From the NCBI GenBank assembly GCA_036417435.1, contig CM070917.1, positions 59,866,436 to 59,930,435 on the forward strand: a DNA stretch of 64,000 nt. Reading direction: 5' to 3'. Under the pieces are notes generated by a model, which had not been told where the DNA came from, searched no databases, and saw only the letters and a program-made list of their open reading frames with translations. A program made the translations under genes and the position numbers. How positions within the stretch are numbered: the stretch's first letter is position 1; each line of letters opens with the position of its first letter. Positions 25,345 through 38,622 of this stretch are shown piece after piece. The DNA comes from Inia geoffrensis. Lineage: Eukaryota; Chordata; Mammalia; Artiodactyla; Iniidae.

Positions 25345-25690
25345 GCCATCTGTCTTAGTTTGTATAAAGTACCATAGACTGGGTGGCTTATAAACAATGG
25401 AAATTTCTCAGTTTGGGAGGCTGGAAATCCAAAATCAAGGGGCCAGCATGGTCAGGCTCTGGTGAGAACCCTCTCCCTGGTTCAGAGTTGGCACCTTCTC
25501 ACTGTATGCTCACATGGGGAAAGGGGCTGGGGAGGTCTGTGGGGTCTCTTTTATAAAAACACTGATCCCATTCATGAGACTGGAGCCCTCACCACCTACC
25601 AAAGGCTCCACCTCCTAATACCATCATATTTGAGGGTTAGTATTTCGACATCTGAATTTTCGGGGGACACAAACCTTCAAACCAGAGAGC
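25345..25690 (-). repeat. ancient retroelement-derived repeat
   Basis: Same family as at 18,800 but in opposite orientation (AAGTACCATAGACTGGGTGG, then GACATCTGAATTTTCGGGGG). Confidence 0.55.
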
Positions 25691-25699
25691 CACGTGACT

Positions 25700-28070
25700 T
25701 GCGTTGACCAGCGGGATGGCAGTGATACGCACTGAGCAGACCTGAAATGCGCTTGCACAAGGAACCTGCTCTCTTACATGGCTGAGACAGCCCCAGAAAG
25801 AACACACTTAGGGGCTCTTGCTGGTCTAAGGAGGACAAGAAACATGTGGAGCAAACCTGGACCCAACCCACAGCCCGGAGCCAAGCCTGGATCTGCTGAA
25901 CCCCAGCAAGCTCACAGACATGACAGCAAAAAATCAATGCTTACTGTGCAATGCCACTGAGAATGTGGGGCTGTTTGTTACAGGGCCTAATTATGGCAGT
26001 AGCTGACTGATACACGGAGTTTCTCATGGAACACAAGAGAAGTCACTAGTCTGTACTGCATCTGACAGACAGGTGCTCTCTGGTTAAGACAAGCAGAAAA
26101 GTAGCTTATGGGTGTATTGGCTAGCACTGAACAGCCTGCATAGAATAGCACCGCTGGACCCTCACTGCATGCTGTCTGACCCTACCATAGGCCCTGGGAA
26201 GGCTGTCTGGACATCAGACAACAAAGAGGACAAATGTCCACCACCAGCAGGCGTGCAGGGAGGGGCTGGAGGCAGGCTTGGGCTCTCAGCTCTGCCTCTG
26301 CTCCTTCCTGGGACGCAGACTTCATCACACAGGCTCCTTCTCACCTCCTGGGCCCTGTGCACCCACATGCACCAGGTTCCCAGGCTTCAGCCACCTGGAG
26401 GGAGACCTGCTTCTCTTCCTCAGCTGAAGAACCCCTTAGGTGAGGTGCCCGTGAGCTCCCACCATAACCCTGCTGAGGGCAGGGAGGGAGGTTCCTGGAG
26501 GTGAGGAAGAGGAGAAGGCAGGGGAAGCAATAGGTGTCACTGCGGTGTGTGTGTGTGTGGGGGGGCCTCACAGACGTGGGTTCAAGCCTCCGCTCCGACA
26601 TTCACTCACTTGTGACTTGGGGTCATTGTCTAAGTCAGGTGTGACATGAAAGTCAGTTGTTCGACAACCTCACTCGTAGAACTGCTAGGATGAACGGAAA
26701 CCCCTGACACATAGCAGATGGTCAAGAAAAGCAGACAAACAGCAATGCTGACAGCAGCTCTGGAAGGAGAGCTGAGTGCACGGGGCGGGCTGCTGACAGG
26801 AGCTGTAGGTTGGGAGGGCGCACACCCCCACTGAGCTGTGCTCAACTCACCCCATCTCTGCCCGCATCTCCCGCTTGTTAAACACAACAGGAGGCAGAGG
26901 AAGAGGAAACCCACTGGCGTGGACCATAGGGCAGCCTTCCGGTCACAGAGCAGGCAGCAGGTCGTGGGGTATGGAAAGATGACAGGGGATATCTGGCCGG
27001 GGACATCCAGTTCCCTGAGGGCTGCCCAAGTGACAGCCCCTTCACTGTGCTTCCTGAGCTCTCCCCTCACTCGCAGACACACGTCCTCATTTGAGGTGTC
27101 CCCTGGGGTCATCTCCAGGTCCATGAGTCCTCCCCACAGGTCAGAGCTGTCACGGCTTCTCCATCCCCACTGCGGTGGTCTCGGCCCAGCCCCCGCCATG
27201 GCTCATCTGGACCAAGCACTCTGGTCTCCAAACAGCTCCCTGGCTGCAGCTCCCCTCCCCAGCCCGGGTGCCCCACGGCTGCAGGGCTGGGGTTTCTAAG
27301 GCAGGTCTCCCCGTCCCCGCAGGTGCCTGCTCTCCCATTCACTGTGCTCCAGCGGCCACAGAGCCAGGGGCTGACACCACCCTACCCTGTGCAGCGCTCA
27401 GGGCCCCCACCTCCCCCGGGGATCACAGGTGCAGCAGAGCATGGGTCCTCGAGCCACAGACAAAAGGGGGTGTGAGCCCAGCTCTGTCACTCAGTTTCCT
27501 CACATTCATTCGTTCACTCATTCATTCAACAAACCCTCATCTGTGCTAGGTTCTGCCCTGAGCTCTGCAGACCCATCAGGGAACAAGTCCACGCCCCTAC
27601 CTTCATGGGGTCTGCACTGAAGGGTAAGGGAGTTAGTCCTCGTAATGTGCTTAGGACAGGGCCTGACGTGGAGTAAGGGCTATAGAGGTAGTCGCTGTTA
27701 TTATGAATTGCTAGCACCCACCTAGCGAGCCAGCCGTCTCCAGGCCGACAGCGTCCCGCCCTCCTCGGTCCCACAGATGCCCGGATGTGTGCAAGTCTGA
27801 TCCCACCACCACAGCCTGGAGGGCTGGACCGCTGCCTACTCTCCTGTCACCCCCTAGGCCCACACAGGGGCTGGGACACAGTGGGCGTGCTGGACTCATC
27901 GGAGAGAGACCCACGGAGCCCTGAGCCAGCCCACAGGTCCCCTGCGGTGCGGTGCCTCTGCCCCGAGGGACATGGGACCGTGCGCAGAGCCTGGCCCCAG
28001 GACAGGAGCCCAGCGTGCAAATCCCACACCTAGCTGTGGGCCGGCGCAGGCACAGCCGGGGAGCCTGCCC
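25700..28070. other. intergenic, no gene seen
   Basis: Contains MIR relics at about 26,575-26,730 and 27,630-27,710 and an L2/MIR-like stretch at about 27,465-27,610. No exon is supported. Confidence 0.5.
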
Positions 28071-28079
28071 TGCGTCATC

Positions 28080-28195
28080 TGCAGCGAAGCATTTACAGTC
28101 AATAAACGGGCTAATTAATTCTCTTCAAAGACCTCTCAATTATTCATCCTGGGCTACAGACAGAATAATGAGAGCATCGCCCACTCACAGCTCTG
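28080..28195. promoter_or_regulatory. AT-rich homeodomain-motif block
   Basis: GGCTAATTAATTCTCTTCAA and CTCAATTATTCATCC form a small AT-rich island with several TAAT cores within GC-rich DNA. A candidate enhancer only. Confidence 0.3.
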
Positions 28196-28199
28196 AAAG

Positions 28200-30220
28200 T
28201 AGAAGCAGGCTGGGCCCCAGAGCTGAGCCCCCTGGGCCCGCACAGCCGCAGGGGTCCCCAGGGGCCCCTCCCCCATAGACACAAGGCAGGCTTTATCCCT
28301 GGGGCTCAGCAGGATGGAACCCCTCTTCCTCCTCAAACTTGCAAGCAGCCCAGGTCATTACCCTCACTTCTCAGGGGAGGAAGGCAAGACCCCAAGCAGT
28401 CAGTGACTTCTTTTGCCCAACAGCCCATCAGAGCAGACCTATGGACACAAAGCCAGGCTCCGGGCATGCAGCCTCCCTTGGGGGGCTGCCAGGTGTGGGG
28501 AGTGGGGCTGCTGGACTTGAGCTGAGCCCTCTCGGCCTCTAGGAGAGAGGTCTGTGCTGGGAGGAGGGGCAGAGGAGGGAGGGGAGAGCGAATCCGCCAG
28601 CAACTGCAGGCCAGGCTAGGTAGGTCTGCTGCCCCACCGACTGCAGCGGAAGGCACCCTTGGGCGGCTGGAGCCCAGCGGGGACCCTGGGGTTCCACCGG
28701 GAGCAGTCCTGGCGCCCCAGCAAGACTCCTCCAAGGCGGCAACGGTGGGGAGCTAGCTTCCCTTCTCCACTCCAACTTCCTGGAGTTGCTGAAGTCCCAT
28801 CCTGGGGCCCTGAGGGAGAAGGCAGCCGGCCTGCCCCTGTCCACCTTCTCTCCAGCCCAGGTCCCCCACTGCCAGCTCTCACTCCCCTGACTCCCCCAAA
28901 GAGCATCGGCTGGCCGGCAGGCGAAGGGTTAACTCCCAGCCGCTCCCAGACCGCGCCGAGTAGGGGGTGGGGGGCCGGGGGCGTGCCTGTCGGGAAGTAT
29001 GGATTTCTGCAGTGGTTTTACTGGAAAAGCTGTAGCTGTAGGTGGGAGGGGGTCACCATGGCAACTTCTGACTATGGGAACAGGTTGGCTGGTGGGAACC
29101 AATTCTTCCAGGGGCCCAATGGGGCCCGGCTGGCGCTTGGCACCCGGGAGGGCGGGGGCCCTCGGCTGCCTCCCGGAGGATCCTCACTTCTTGGGGCGGC
29201 ACAGAGACCCTCCCCAACCTGGAATTACCGCCTTCCCTACCTCCCTCCAGCAACACTCCCCCAGGGCTGGGCCCCAGACTCAGCCGCCCCACCCCCACCC
29301 GCTGAAGCGCGCCCCACACCCGAGCTGTTAATCGATGAACCAATTACCCAGGCCCGCCCGGAGCTCGCGGGAATCTCCCTCTGAAAGAGCTTTACCTCTG
29401 GAGACATCCTCGACTCCGAGGCCTGGGGTGAAACTCAGGGAATGCCATGGATGAGACTCCCCTTCCCTGGCCCTGCCCAACCAAGGGAGTCTAGATTCCA
29501 GGGGGCCCAAGAGCTCACCCCAACGCGGCCCCTACCCAGCCCCGACCGGGAAGATTCCGCCCAAAGCGGCAAGTTCAAGGAAGTCCTCCCCACCCCCAGC
29601 ATAAAACATGCACACCCTCTCTGCAAGGGACAAGGGCCCCGCCCTCCCCCCTCGAAGCCCCAGATGGGGAGGGGAAGGCAGCCCCCAGGCACAGGGGGCT
29701 CCTGGGTGCACTTCCAAATCTCCATGCCCTCTGCCCCCGTGGAATTCCAGGCAGCTGGGGTAGACGCCACCCAGCGCCCCTCCCCATCGCAGGCGCCCCC
29801 TACCCCCAGCCAGACCTCCCATCGGGACCCTCTGCCGAGCCTTCCCAGGACGCTGATTCTGCCCTCGGCCCCAGAGGGCCTCGTGGGTGCGGCTGGGACG
29901 AGGGTTAGGCCAGGGCTCGCTGGGCACTGCCGGTGGGGGGTGTCGGGGGGGCTCCCGGGCCCTCCATGCTCAGGTTCCTGGGGGCCCGGAGGCTTGGCCT
30001 CAGAGACCCCCCTGCAAATCCTGCACACGTAGCGGGGGCGGGTGCGAGGAGGGGTGTGTGCACGGGAGGCGCTTCCAGGAATCTCCAGTGGCGCTGCCCA
30101 AACGGCCAGGAACAGGACATAAGCAGCTCGAGGGATCTACTGGGGAGGGGGGCCAAGTGAAGGGGCAGGCCCGGCCCACTACCCTTCCATTGCTCCAGGA
30201 AAGACCACCCGCCTGAGTCC
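28200..30220. other. GC-rich intergenic stretch with motif-rich core
   Basis: There is no exon; a 241-codon frame from 28,659 has no domain. The stretch around 28,900-29,370 is compositionally distinct and holds the X-box at 29,052 and a CCAATTACC/ATCGAT cluster at about 29,331-29,349. Confidence 0.45.
29052..29065 (-). promoter_or_regulatory. RFX-type X-box
   Basis: The minus strand reads GTTGCCATGGTGAC, a near-perfect inverted half-site pair fitting the RFX X-box consensus. Occupancy is not known. Confidence 0.55.
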
Positions 30221-30224
30221 ACGT

Positions 30225-30345
30225 GGGCACCAATCCCTGCTCTGCTGGAGGTCCTTAGGCTGGTGACTCCTCTGAACCTCAGTTTCCTCATCTGTAAAAT
30301 GGGCAGGAAATGTCTCCAGGGGATGGTGAGCACTAAAGAAGACCA
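30225..30345 (+). repeat. MIR SINE relic
   Basis: CCTCAGTTTCCTCATCTGTA is MIR core. Confidence 0.7.
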
Positions 30346-30794
30346 TAATGCCCCGGCTCGTTAACAGGTGCGGGGTCCCAAGGTCACGCCCATTCTCTTC
30401 TCCTGCCACCTCCACCAGGAAAGAGCAGGGACCCTTCTTAAGGCTTCCTGGGTTGCTGCTGAAAGATGCGGTTGTCCACCCTCCTTCGCGTCCACCAGGG
30501 ACTCACCGGGGAGAACTGGCCCCCCGGAGTGGCGCCCCCTGTTACGGGGATCGGGGCAGGTCAGAGCCCAGAGAGGTTAAGCCGCCCCAGGTGTTAATTC
30601 CCGCAGGCCAGATACCCATTGCGGTTTCCCAACGCCCATCAGGGCCTGAAAGAATCAAAGCAACCGTGAATGGGGTCCTTCCTTCCCTCACCCCCAGGCT
30701 GATTTAGGGGACGCCTAAACTAGCTTCTCCTGGCTCCCCACTGCTCCTCCACAGTCCCCTCCCCGCCCCCACTCCTGCCCTGGGCTTCCATCTC

Positions 30795-30905
30795 GCGCTC
30801 TCGGATCTGCCGAATCCCGATAAAACGTTTGGGGGAGATAAGTGCTGCGTATAAATAATTAAGACCACATGCATATTCGCCAACAGAAAAAAAGTTTAAA
30901 ACCCC
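30795..30905. promoter_or_regulatory. possible conserved noncoding block
   Basis: CCCGATAAAACGTTTGGGGG, AGATAAG (GATA type) and CACATGCATATTCGCC (octamer-like) occur together in an AT-rich patch without repeats. Confidence 0.3.
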
Positions 30906-30909
30906 CATT

Positions 30910-33900
30910 CCGGGAACAGCTGCCTGCGTGGGGTCGGGCGAGACTGCCAGAGGCCCACCCCTACCGCAGTTGAAGCCCGCCCCCGCTTACCCCACCTTGG
31001 TCCTTGTGGAGGGTCTGCCGGGGCTCCTTCCCCAGAGAGCCCCTCCCCCAACCCAGGGGGACTGTCTCCCTGCTTGGCCCAGAGTGGGCCGGGAGAGGGT
31101 GGCAGAGGGGCTCTGAGCCCACCGGTGGGGTGAGGGAGACTAGCACCACCATAGGGGTGGCCCTCACACACCCTCAGAGGCCAAGCCCCTGGCAGGATGC
31201 GCCACCCCAAGGCCAAGCACCCATGGGTGCTCAATAAACATTTACAGAATAAACGAATGAATGAACCAGCAAACTAACTGACCCCAGGTTTCAGGGGAGT
31301 GTCTGTGCTGAGCTCTGGCAGAGGGCAGGCAGCCCTCATCCCCAACTAGCTGCTGGCAGACACGTTTCCCAGGTGCAGCTTGAGGGCCTTAGGTGAGAAG
31401 AGGCTGGAAGTACTTCCAGAGGGAGTCAGGCCACAGGCCAGGAGAGTGGAGCTGCTCTCCCACCCCCCCACACCCGCAGGAGGGTCAGCACAAGATGGCG
31501 CAGGGCTAAAGGGAGGCTTGCCCTGTCGAGCCCCTGCTCAAGAACCTGCCATGGCTCCCTCCTGACAGCAATGTCTAATGCCTGTGCTGGAGCTGTCCCC
31601 CGGTAGCCTGCCCTCTCCCCACAATGCATGCAAATCCTGTCTCGGGGTCCATTTCCCATCTTCGGAAGGAAGGCTCTCCCACCCCTCTACTCTTGCTTTT
31701 CTCATCCACATCTATTCAGGTATTTCCTTAACACCCATCATGCTCCAAGCCCCATGCTGGGATCCTGAGAACAAAAGACACAGGTCTTGCCCTCAAGTAG
31801 CCTGCAGCCCAGTGAGGGACACTGGCAAGTGACTGGTAACAAGGCCTACTCTGAGGTAAGCCAGGTGCAGAGGAAACAGGGAGAAAAAGGTGTGTCTTGG
31901 CAGAGGGTTGAGGGCTATCATGGAAAGCTTCCTGGAGGAGGAGACAAGCTAAGCTGAGTCTGGAAGACAGATAGGATTCCTCCAAGTGCAGAAGGGGAGC
32001 AAGTCCTGGGGGTGCCTCCAGGCGCTTCCAGCACTGCCCCCTACTGGCTCTACACACACCTGTGGTGCTCGCAGCCAGAACTTTAAGGTATGGGTTCCAG
32101 TCCTTACTTACCAGCAAGTTACCCTCTGGGACCTCAGTTTCCTCATCTGTAAAGTGGGGATCATGGTCCCGGCCATGCAGAGCTCCTTGTGATTTATCCT
32201 TGGCCCTCTGTCATCAGCAGGGGACAAAGCACCCTACCCCAGCACATAGCACCTCTGGTAAAACTAACAGGTGCCCAGTAGATATTGACTGGTAGATGGA
32301 TTGAGGACCTCAGCATTTTCTTCCTGATCTTGCTTCCTCGGCACCAACAAATCCCGGCAGGGAGCACTAGCCTCTGCTTACCCAGCACTTGGGGAAATGC
32401 GCTAACACTCCAGATCACTGGCATCTTGTACTGTCACCCACCCACCTGACCAGGAAAATGTGATGGCACAAGCTGTGCCCTGTCCCTGCTCTGGGCCCCA
32501 CAGGAGCATGACAAATATTTGTTTATGGGGTTAAGCACTCTAGTAACAAAGCTCCTCCCAGGCACCCAGGGCTGGAGAGACAGGTGGGTGGGCTCAGAAG
32601 GTGCCACTCCTGCATGCTGCCCTCCATCCTGAGCAAGGGGTTCTTGGGTTCCTGATCAGAGGGCCCAGCCATGGCTGCCTCTCCCACACCCCGTGCCAGG
32701 GCGAGCTCAGTCTTGTTTCTGTTCCAGATGGGAGGAAGTGCCCACCAGAGAGAGGCCTGAGCCCCATCCATGCCCATGACACCTGCTGGTCCTCAGACCT
32801 CCCCCCCCCACATCACCCGCATCAAGCCAGCTTGAGCCTTTCCGCTGATGCCAGCCCTCCAAGTCCCTGAATGAAGGACCTTCCTTCATCCTGCCATCTG
32901 GGACTTCAAGCTCAGTAGGAAGGGGCCCAGGATAAAAGATCAGAAGCCCTAAGAGACAGTGACCTTCAAACCCTCTCACTGTTTGGATCATGCACACTCT
33001 CATAAGAAATATTTGAACTCATAACTCCATATGAGCTCATAACTATATATGTACAGTTATTTATAGGTTTCAAGTTTCCACGACTGTATGAATCTATTAC
33101 CTGCATTATAAAATATTCACAAAAGATAGACCTTTTAAAAGGATGAAATGTAAATCCTAAGCATAAAGTTCTCCTCCCCACCCCAGTAGATTATCCTATG
33201 TGTCCCACTTTGGAGACCAAAGTCAGGGAGAGGCCTCTTGGACTCCCCAGCTAAGACGGGGTCCTTGGCAGCTCCCCCGCTTTGGCCCATTCCCCAGCCT
33301 CACGTCCCAACCTTCCTCCTTCCCAAAGACTCCCCCTCTGAACTCTGCCACCATGAAGACCTGCTTTCCCTGATGCCAGTCATCCTGTCGGAAGCTGGGG
33401 AGTCAAACCCAGGATGTGCAGGGGGCCCCCCAAAAAGGGCCATCTCCCATCCTCCGCAGGGCTGCCATGGGAAGAGAAATTAGACTAGTCTGTGGCACAG
33501 GGGACAGACACAGGCCCACCGGGGACAAAATAACAGAAGGATTAGGGTTCCTTATAAGACAAACTTCCTGCAGTTAGGGCACAGAGGGAGGGTGCTCTTC
33601 ACTACTAGACAACCGGGTTTCAATTGTACCTCTGGGTAATGACTGATGGAGGGGCTGTCTCTAGGGCAAGAGGCAGGTGTGCCATCACTAGGAATACCGT
33701 TTATAAACAAGGTAGGATCTACACCCAGGGCGCCAGATGTCTGTACCTGGATTCAGAGCCCGGTGGACGCTGGGCTGCCATTCTTGCCCACACCCCCGTG
33801 ACCGTGCAACTCCTCTGGGGCAGTTGGGGAGGCCCACCCCGGGTGCACATGGCAGGGAAGCCCTGGAATTCTGCAGCGGAAGCCCTTTCCCATCCTTGTC

Positions 33901-34370
33901 CCTGCGGATAAGGCCCAGGGAAGCTCTCGGGTAGCGGACCCCAGAGCCCCGACTCCTTCTGTCCGTGTGAGTCCCGTCCAGGTCTGCTCGCCAGAACCTT
34001 GTTTGCGCTTCCTTCTCACACAGGCTCTGGCCCCGGTGGCTGCAGGAGCAGGGAATGGGGAAGCAGGGGAGGTCAGATGGGAGGTGCTCTCCGTGGGTAC
34101 TCTGCCCAGCCGAGGGGCAAGCGGAGGAGCCCGGCCGCCCACCACGCAGCACCTGGACCCCCAGCCTCCGAGCCTGTGGCCCCTCACCCTCGGGTCCTCC
34201 ACCCCCAGCACAGGGTCAGCATATGCGGAGCCGTTCCCACCCCAGACAGGCCGCCAAGCCCATGCCCGGCATCTGACCCCTGTGTTCCCCGCCGGGTGGG
34301 CTGAGGGGCCAGAGCAGAGGCCCCGGGAACAGGCGAGGGCCCGGCCTGCACGGAGCTGACCCTGCGCCTC
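30910..34370. other. intergenic, no gene seen
   Basis: L2-like pieces lie at about 31,205-31,270 and 31,480-31,960 and a MIR at about 32,080-32,290. No exon is supported. Confidence 0.5.
32034..32047 (-). promoter_or_regulatory. CTCF-type core motif
   Basis: The minus strand reads CCAGTAGGGGGCAG, fitting the CTCF core CCASYAGRKGGCRS exactly. Confidence 0.45.
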
Positions 34371-34374
34371 GGCC

Positions 34375-35420
34375 CGGCCAAGTAACAGGAAGCGAGAGGC
34401 CGATGCCGGTAAGAGAGCAGATTCGAGAGATTAGCGGTCTGCTGCCTGATCAGAAGCCGCCTGGAGTTGGAGGACAAGTTACTGGAAGGAGGAGGAAGCT
34501 GCCGCAGTAAATAATGCCAGGCCCCCAACACTGGCCTCCCGCTGACGGGGCCCAGCCGGGGCCTGTGGGTCGGCGGGGGCAGAAGGTGCAAGGGTCTGCT
34601 CTGGTGGCAGCCAAAGCCGGCGGGGGGACCTGGGAAGGCGGGGAGTCCAGAGGGTCTCCTGGGCCCAGATGGCGGGTCCTGCAACTCAGGGAGTCTCCAA
34701 AGCTCTCTCACCTGCCCCTACTGCCTGTGCACACCCAGCACCCCCTCAGCAAGGGGCTTGAAGTGGGGACCCAGCCCTGGGCTTGCTTGGCTCCCCCCAC
34801 AATCCTCCCTGCCCCCAACCCAAAGTGATTCCTGGAAGGCTGGCTGCTTCGCAGAACAGAGGGCGCCCTGGGGGTACTGTCCCAGCGGATTTCCCAGGAT
34901 TCCGGCCACTCGGCCCACCCTCCTGCCAGGCTTCACCCTGGGCTGTTCTGTCCCTCGAAGCCCCCCAGCCCCCTGAGGAGTCCTTAAGACCCAGAGCTCC
35001 CTGTGGCCCAACCCCTGGAGCCCACGGTGTAGGTGCTTCTGTGGAAGGGGTCGGACCCTGACCCAGTACCTCTAATCCCGAGAGGCTGAGCTCCCAGCCT
35101 TGCACACTCTGGGAGGGGCCCTGAGAGGCAGCAGATGCCTCCCACCCACAAAGGGGTCACGGAGCTGAAAGCCCTGTCCAAGGCCACCTTTGTCCCCAAA
35201 GCCTTGGTGGCATGTGCCTCCCATCTTCCCTTTCACTTCCAACCAAGACCTTCCCCAGCCCCATCTCAAGTGCTCCCTCCCCCAGTCAGGACACTCCGAT
35301 TCCCACTGTGACCCAGGCAGTCCCCCAGTGCACGCCTGGGCCACGCCTGGGATGGAGGGAATGCAGCCCCCATGTCACATGGAAACCTTCTCTCCGAGCT
35401 GCAGTTTCCACACCACAGGA
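34375..35420. other. GC-rich intergenic stretch, no gene seen
   Basis: 34,375-34,520 is repeat-free with an ETS-like CAGGAAGCG and several short conserved-looking words. Long open frames on both strands reflect GC content. Confidence 0.4.
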
Positions 35421-35449
35421 CAAGTAAGTGGTTCAATTTAATGGGAAAG

Positions 35450-36770
35450 CTGAACTTCCAAACTTCAGAAGACGATTAGGAGAATGTCATCATGACCTTG
35501 AGGAAAGGAAGGTGTTCTTAAACAAGACATTAATCATAAGGTGGAGGGGGGATTTAATTACGGAAAACAAAGAGCTTGTAATCTATCAAGAATTCTACAG
35601 GGGCTTCCCTGGTGGCGCAGTGGTTGGGAGTCCGCCTGCCGATGCAGGGGATGCGGGTTTGTGCCCCGGTCCGGGAAGATCCCACATGCTGCGGAGCGGC
35701 TGGGCCCATGAGCCATGGCCTCTGAGCCTGCGCGTCTGGAGCCTGTGCTCCGCAACGGGAGAGGCCACAACAGTGAGAGGCCTGCGTACCGGAAAAAAAA
35801 AAAATTCTACAGAAGTGAAAAGACAATCCATAAAAAGGGGGAAATTTTTTTGCCATACACATAACTAACAAGGGTTAGTATCCAGCATATGGAAATAACC
35901 AACAAAACAATTCAAAGAGACTTAATCAGGCTCCTCAAAGGAGCGGAATCTGAATGGCTAAGACCTAAGCAAAGGTGCTCACATTGGTCAGTTATCAGAA
36001 AGAGCAGGTTAAAATCACAAGAAACTGCCACACGTCCACCAGAATGACTAAAGTTTTGAAGTCTGACAATGATGCGGAGTGATGGTGAGAATGACAAGCA
36101 GTGGGTACCACGGCGGCATGTAAATCATTTCAGCCACTTTGGGGAAGGTTTGGGAGTGTCTAGTAAGGAGGAGATAAGGATTGCTGCCTCAGCAGTTCCT
36201 TCCCAGGCATTTGCCCTGCAGAAATGTGTGCACTTGTGCCCCAGGAAACACCAGTGTGAATGTGCCTGCTCACAGCAGGGCTGTCTGGAAACCAAGTCTG
36301 AAAACAGCCAAAGGTCCCCAAATGGTAGAATGGAGAAATATACCGTGGCACACAGTGGAAAACCGCACAGCCGTGGCAAGGACCAGCTACAGCTGCAACA
36401 CGGATGGATCTGGCAGGCAGAGCCAGGCACACAAGGGCACACGTGACCCAATTCATAGCAAGTCCAAAACCTAGCAGGATTCGGCTGTGACTAAGGACCC
36501 ATCCATGGCGGAAAAACCATAGATCAAGGCAGGTAATGAGCATAAAGTCAGGCTGCAGCACGACTTCTGGCAGAGGGAAGGGGCTGTGCATAGCAAGGAA
36601 ACTTACTGGAATCCCGGCCGTGTTCTATTTCTTGATCTGAGTGGCAACGACATGGGAGTTCGTTTTATATTTATTTGTAAAACTCTACAAATATGCTTCA
36701 TGCGATTTTCTGTACTATGCTGTGTGATAGCTCATTACTTTTTCAAAAACACAAGTGCATCTGAGCACCC
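35450..36770 (+). mobile_element. old L1 fragment, interrupted by a SINE
   Basis: GGTTAGTATCCAGCATATGG and AGAATGACTAAAGTTTTGAA through GCAACACGGATGGATCTGGC follow old L1 3' sequence, heavily diverged. Confidence 0.6.
35601..35802 (+). mobile_element. short CHR SINE
   Basis: Full length. AATTCTACAG flanks it at 35591 and 35803. Confidence 0.93.
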
Positions 36771-36774
36771 ACTG

Positions 36775-38530
36775 TACCAGGCACTGGGAATCCGCACACA
36801 GAATTGCACCCAGCCCTGCTCCTGGCACTAATGGCCCAGGAGCTCGTGGAATGAGGATGTGGTTTCCCCTTGGCCAGCACAGCATGGGGTCTCCTGGCTA
36901 CCATAACCTCAAGCTCACTGCAGAGCCTGCCTGCTAAGCAGTGAGGCACAGCCCCCCACTGCTCCCTTTCTCTCCTGGTCCCCCACCCTGCTTGGAATTC
37001 CAGAGATGGCTCTGGAGGGAACCCCTCTGAGGCACTGTCACGTTTCCCTCCCCAGTGGGGGAGGCACAGGGGCTTGAACAGGCTCCTCCCATGCCCTACC
37101 CTCCCTCCCACCAGCACATATGACCTTGACATACTGTGCCCGGCCAGGGCCCCCCGGCCCAGAGCTCTGTCCCTTGTCATCCCCCAGTCTTCAGAGATGA
37201 TGGTACAAAGAGCTTTCCCTCAACTCCCAGGCTGTTGGGCCTGGACCCAGGCCAGTGCCCTATAGATCCTGCAGGCTCAGGGCCAAGAGGATGGGATGGG
37301 AAGGACATCTCCCCAACCTGTTTACAGGACCCAGGCCGCTATCTCCAGCTCCAATCTGCTGCCTTCCTTTATCTCAGCAGGGCCAGCCCCGGGGTTCCCA
37401 GCAGCGGCCTCGCCGTCACTCACTTCCTGCCAGCGGCCCAGCGTTACAGGAATACGCACATTGAACTTGGCTTGTGCGTGTGTACGTGTGTGTGTGTGTG
37501 TGAGTGTGCGCCCACACCCCAGAGCCTGCCCCTGGAGCAGTGCCAGGGAGCCTGGGGGTGCCGCAAGAGGCAGCCACCCCAGGACTCATATCTCGCTCCC
37601 CCAAGAGCCTGCCCCGTCCTCCCACTGCTCTGGGTAGGCCAAGGAAGGGTCTACCTCGGGGACCCCCAGCTTTCCCCAGCATCTGTTTCTCATCCACTTC
37701 TGCCCCCTCCTGCACAGGGTCCCACAGCCCGCCACGGCCAGAGCTCCCGACGGGACTCCCCGCCTCACACCACAGTGTCCGCACTGCCTGGGGGTCCCTG
37801 GGGTCAGGGGAAGTTGGGCCATGTGTCCCCCTCATCTTCCATTCAACTGGAATTACCGAGTGCTGTGGGCTGGGCTGGGCTGGGCACACAGGACACCTCG
37901 AAGGCCAAGAGTGCCCCGGCCCTGCCTGTAACCTGCAGTCAATGACAAGAAGAGACCCTACCTGCACCCCAGAAGGACAGCCACCTCCCTCCCCTGCTGG
38001 ACCAGGGTCAGGGAGCTTCCCGGAAGGAGCGTCTCAGCTGAGACAAGAAGACAGAGAAGGTGCTAACCAGGGACACGTGCCGCTGACTGGGGGGGGTTTC
38101 CGGGCTGAAGGAACAGCAGGTGCAAAGATATCGGGGTAAGAAGGAGGCCAGCACATTTGGGGAAGCAGAAAGGCTGCAGCAGTGTGAGGGAGGTAGATGC
38201 ACGGAGGATGCGACCAGGGAGGGGCTGCATCTGGGGGCAAAAGCTCAGGTTGGCTTGACCCGGGGCAGTGGCTACGGGGTAGCGGGGGGTCTGCATGCAG
38301 GCAGGAGAGGACCCCATGACCTCCGGGGTGGCAGCTGGGGAGGGGGCTGCACTTGCCCTCTGAGAAGAGGGGGAGGGAAGGGGATCAGCTCAGTGACCTG
38401 GGGCGGGGGGGTGGCGGGGGGCGGCAGCAAGCAAGGCTGGCTGCACCAGGGGCTTCTGGCTTCTCATCTGGGACCTGTGAACTGTCCCCAGCTTACCAAC
38501 AGGGTGACTCAGCTCTCAGACACAAACTCC
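36775..38530. other. intergenic, no gene seen
   Basis: Includes a TG-rich simple repeat at about 37,470-37,510. A 269-codon frame from 37,136 has no domain or codon signature of a gene. Confidence 0.5.
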
Positions 38531-38534
38531 AGGG

Positions 38535-38622
38535 ACACACACACATACACACAGGCACACAGCCATACATGGGTACACACACACATGGGCACACACACGT
38601 ACCCACCCCCCAACACACGTGT
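38535..38622 (+). repeat. CA-rich simple repeat left of the Tigger
   Basis: A degenerate ACACAC tract ends at the TA where the Tigger begins. Confidence 0.8.

Noticed and set aside
37136..37945. 269-codon open frame
   Set aside because: Composition-driven, overlaps a TG repeat, and other frames are equally open. No family features.
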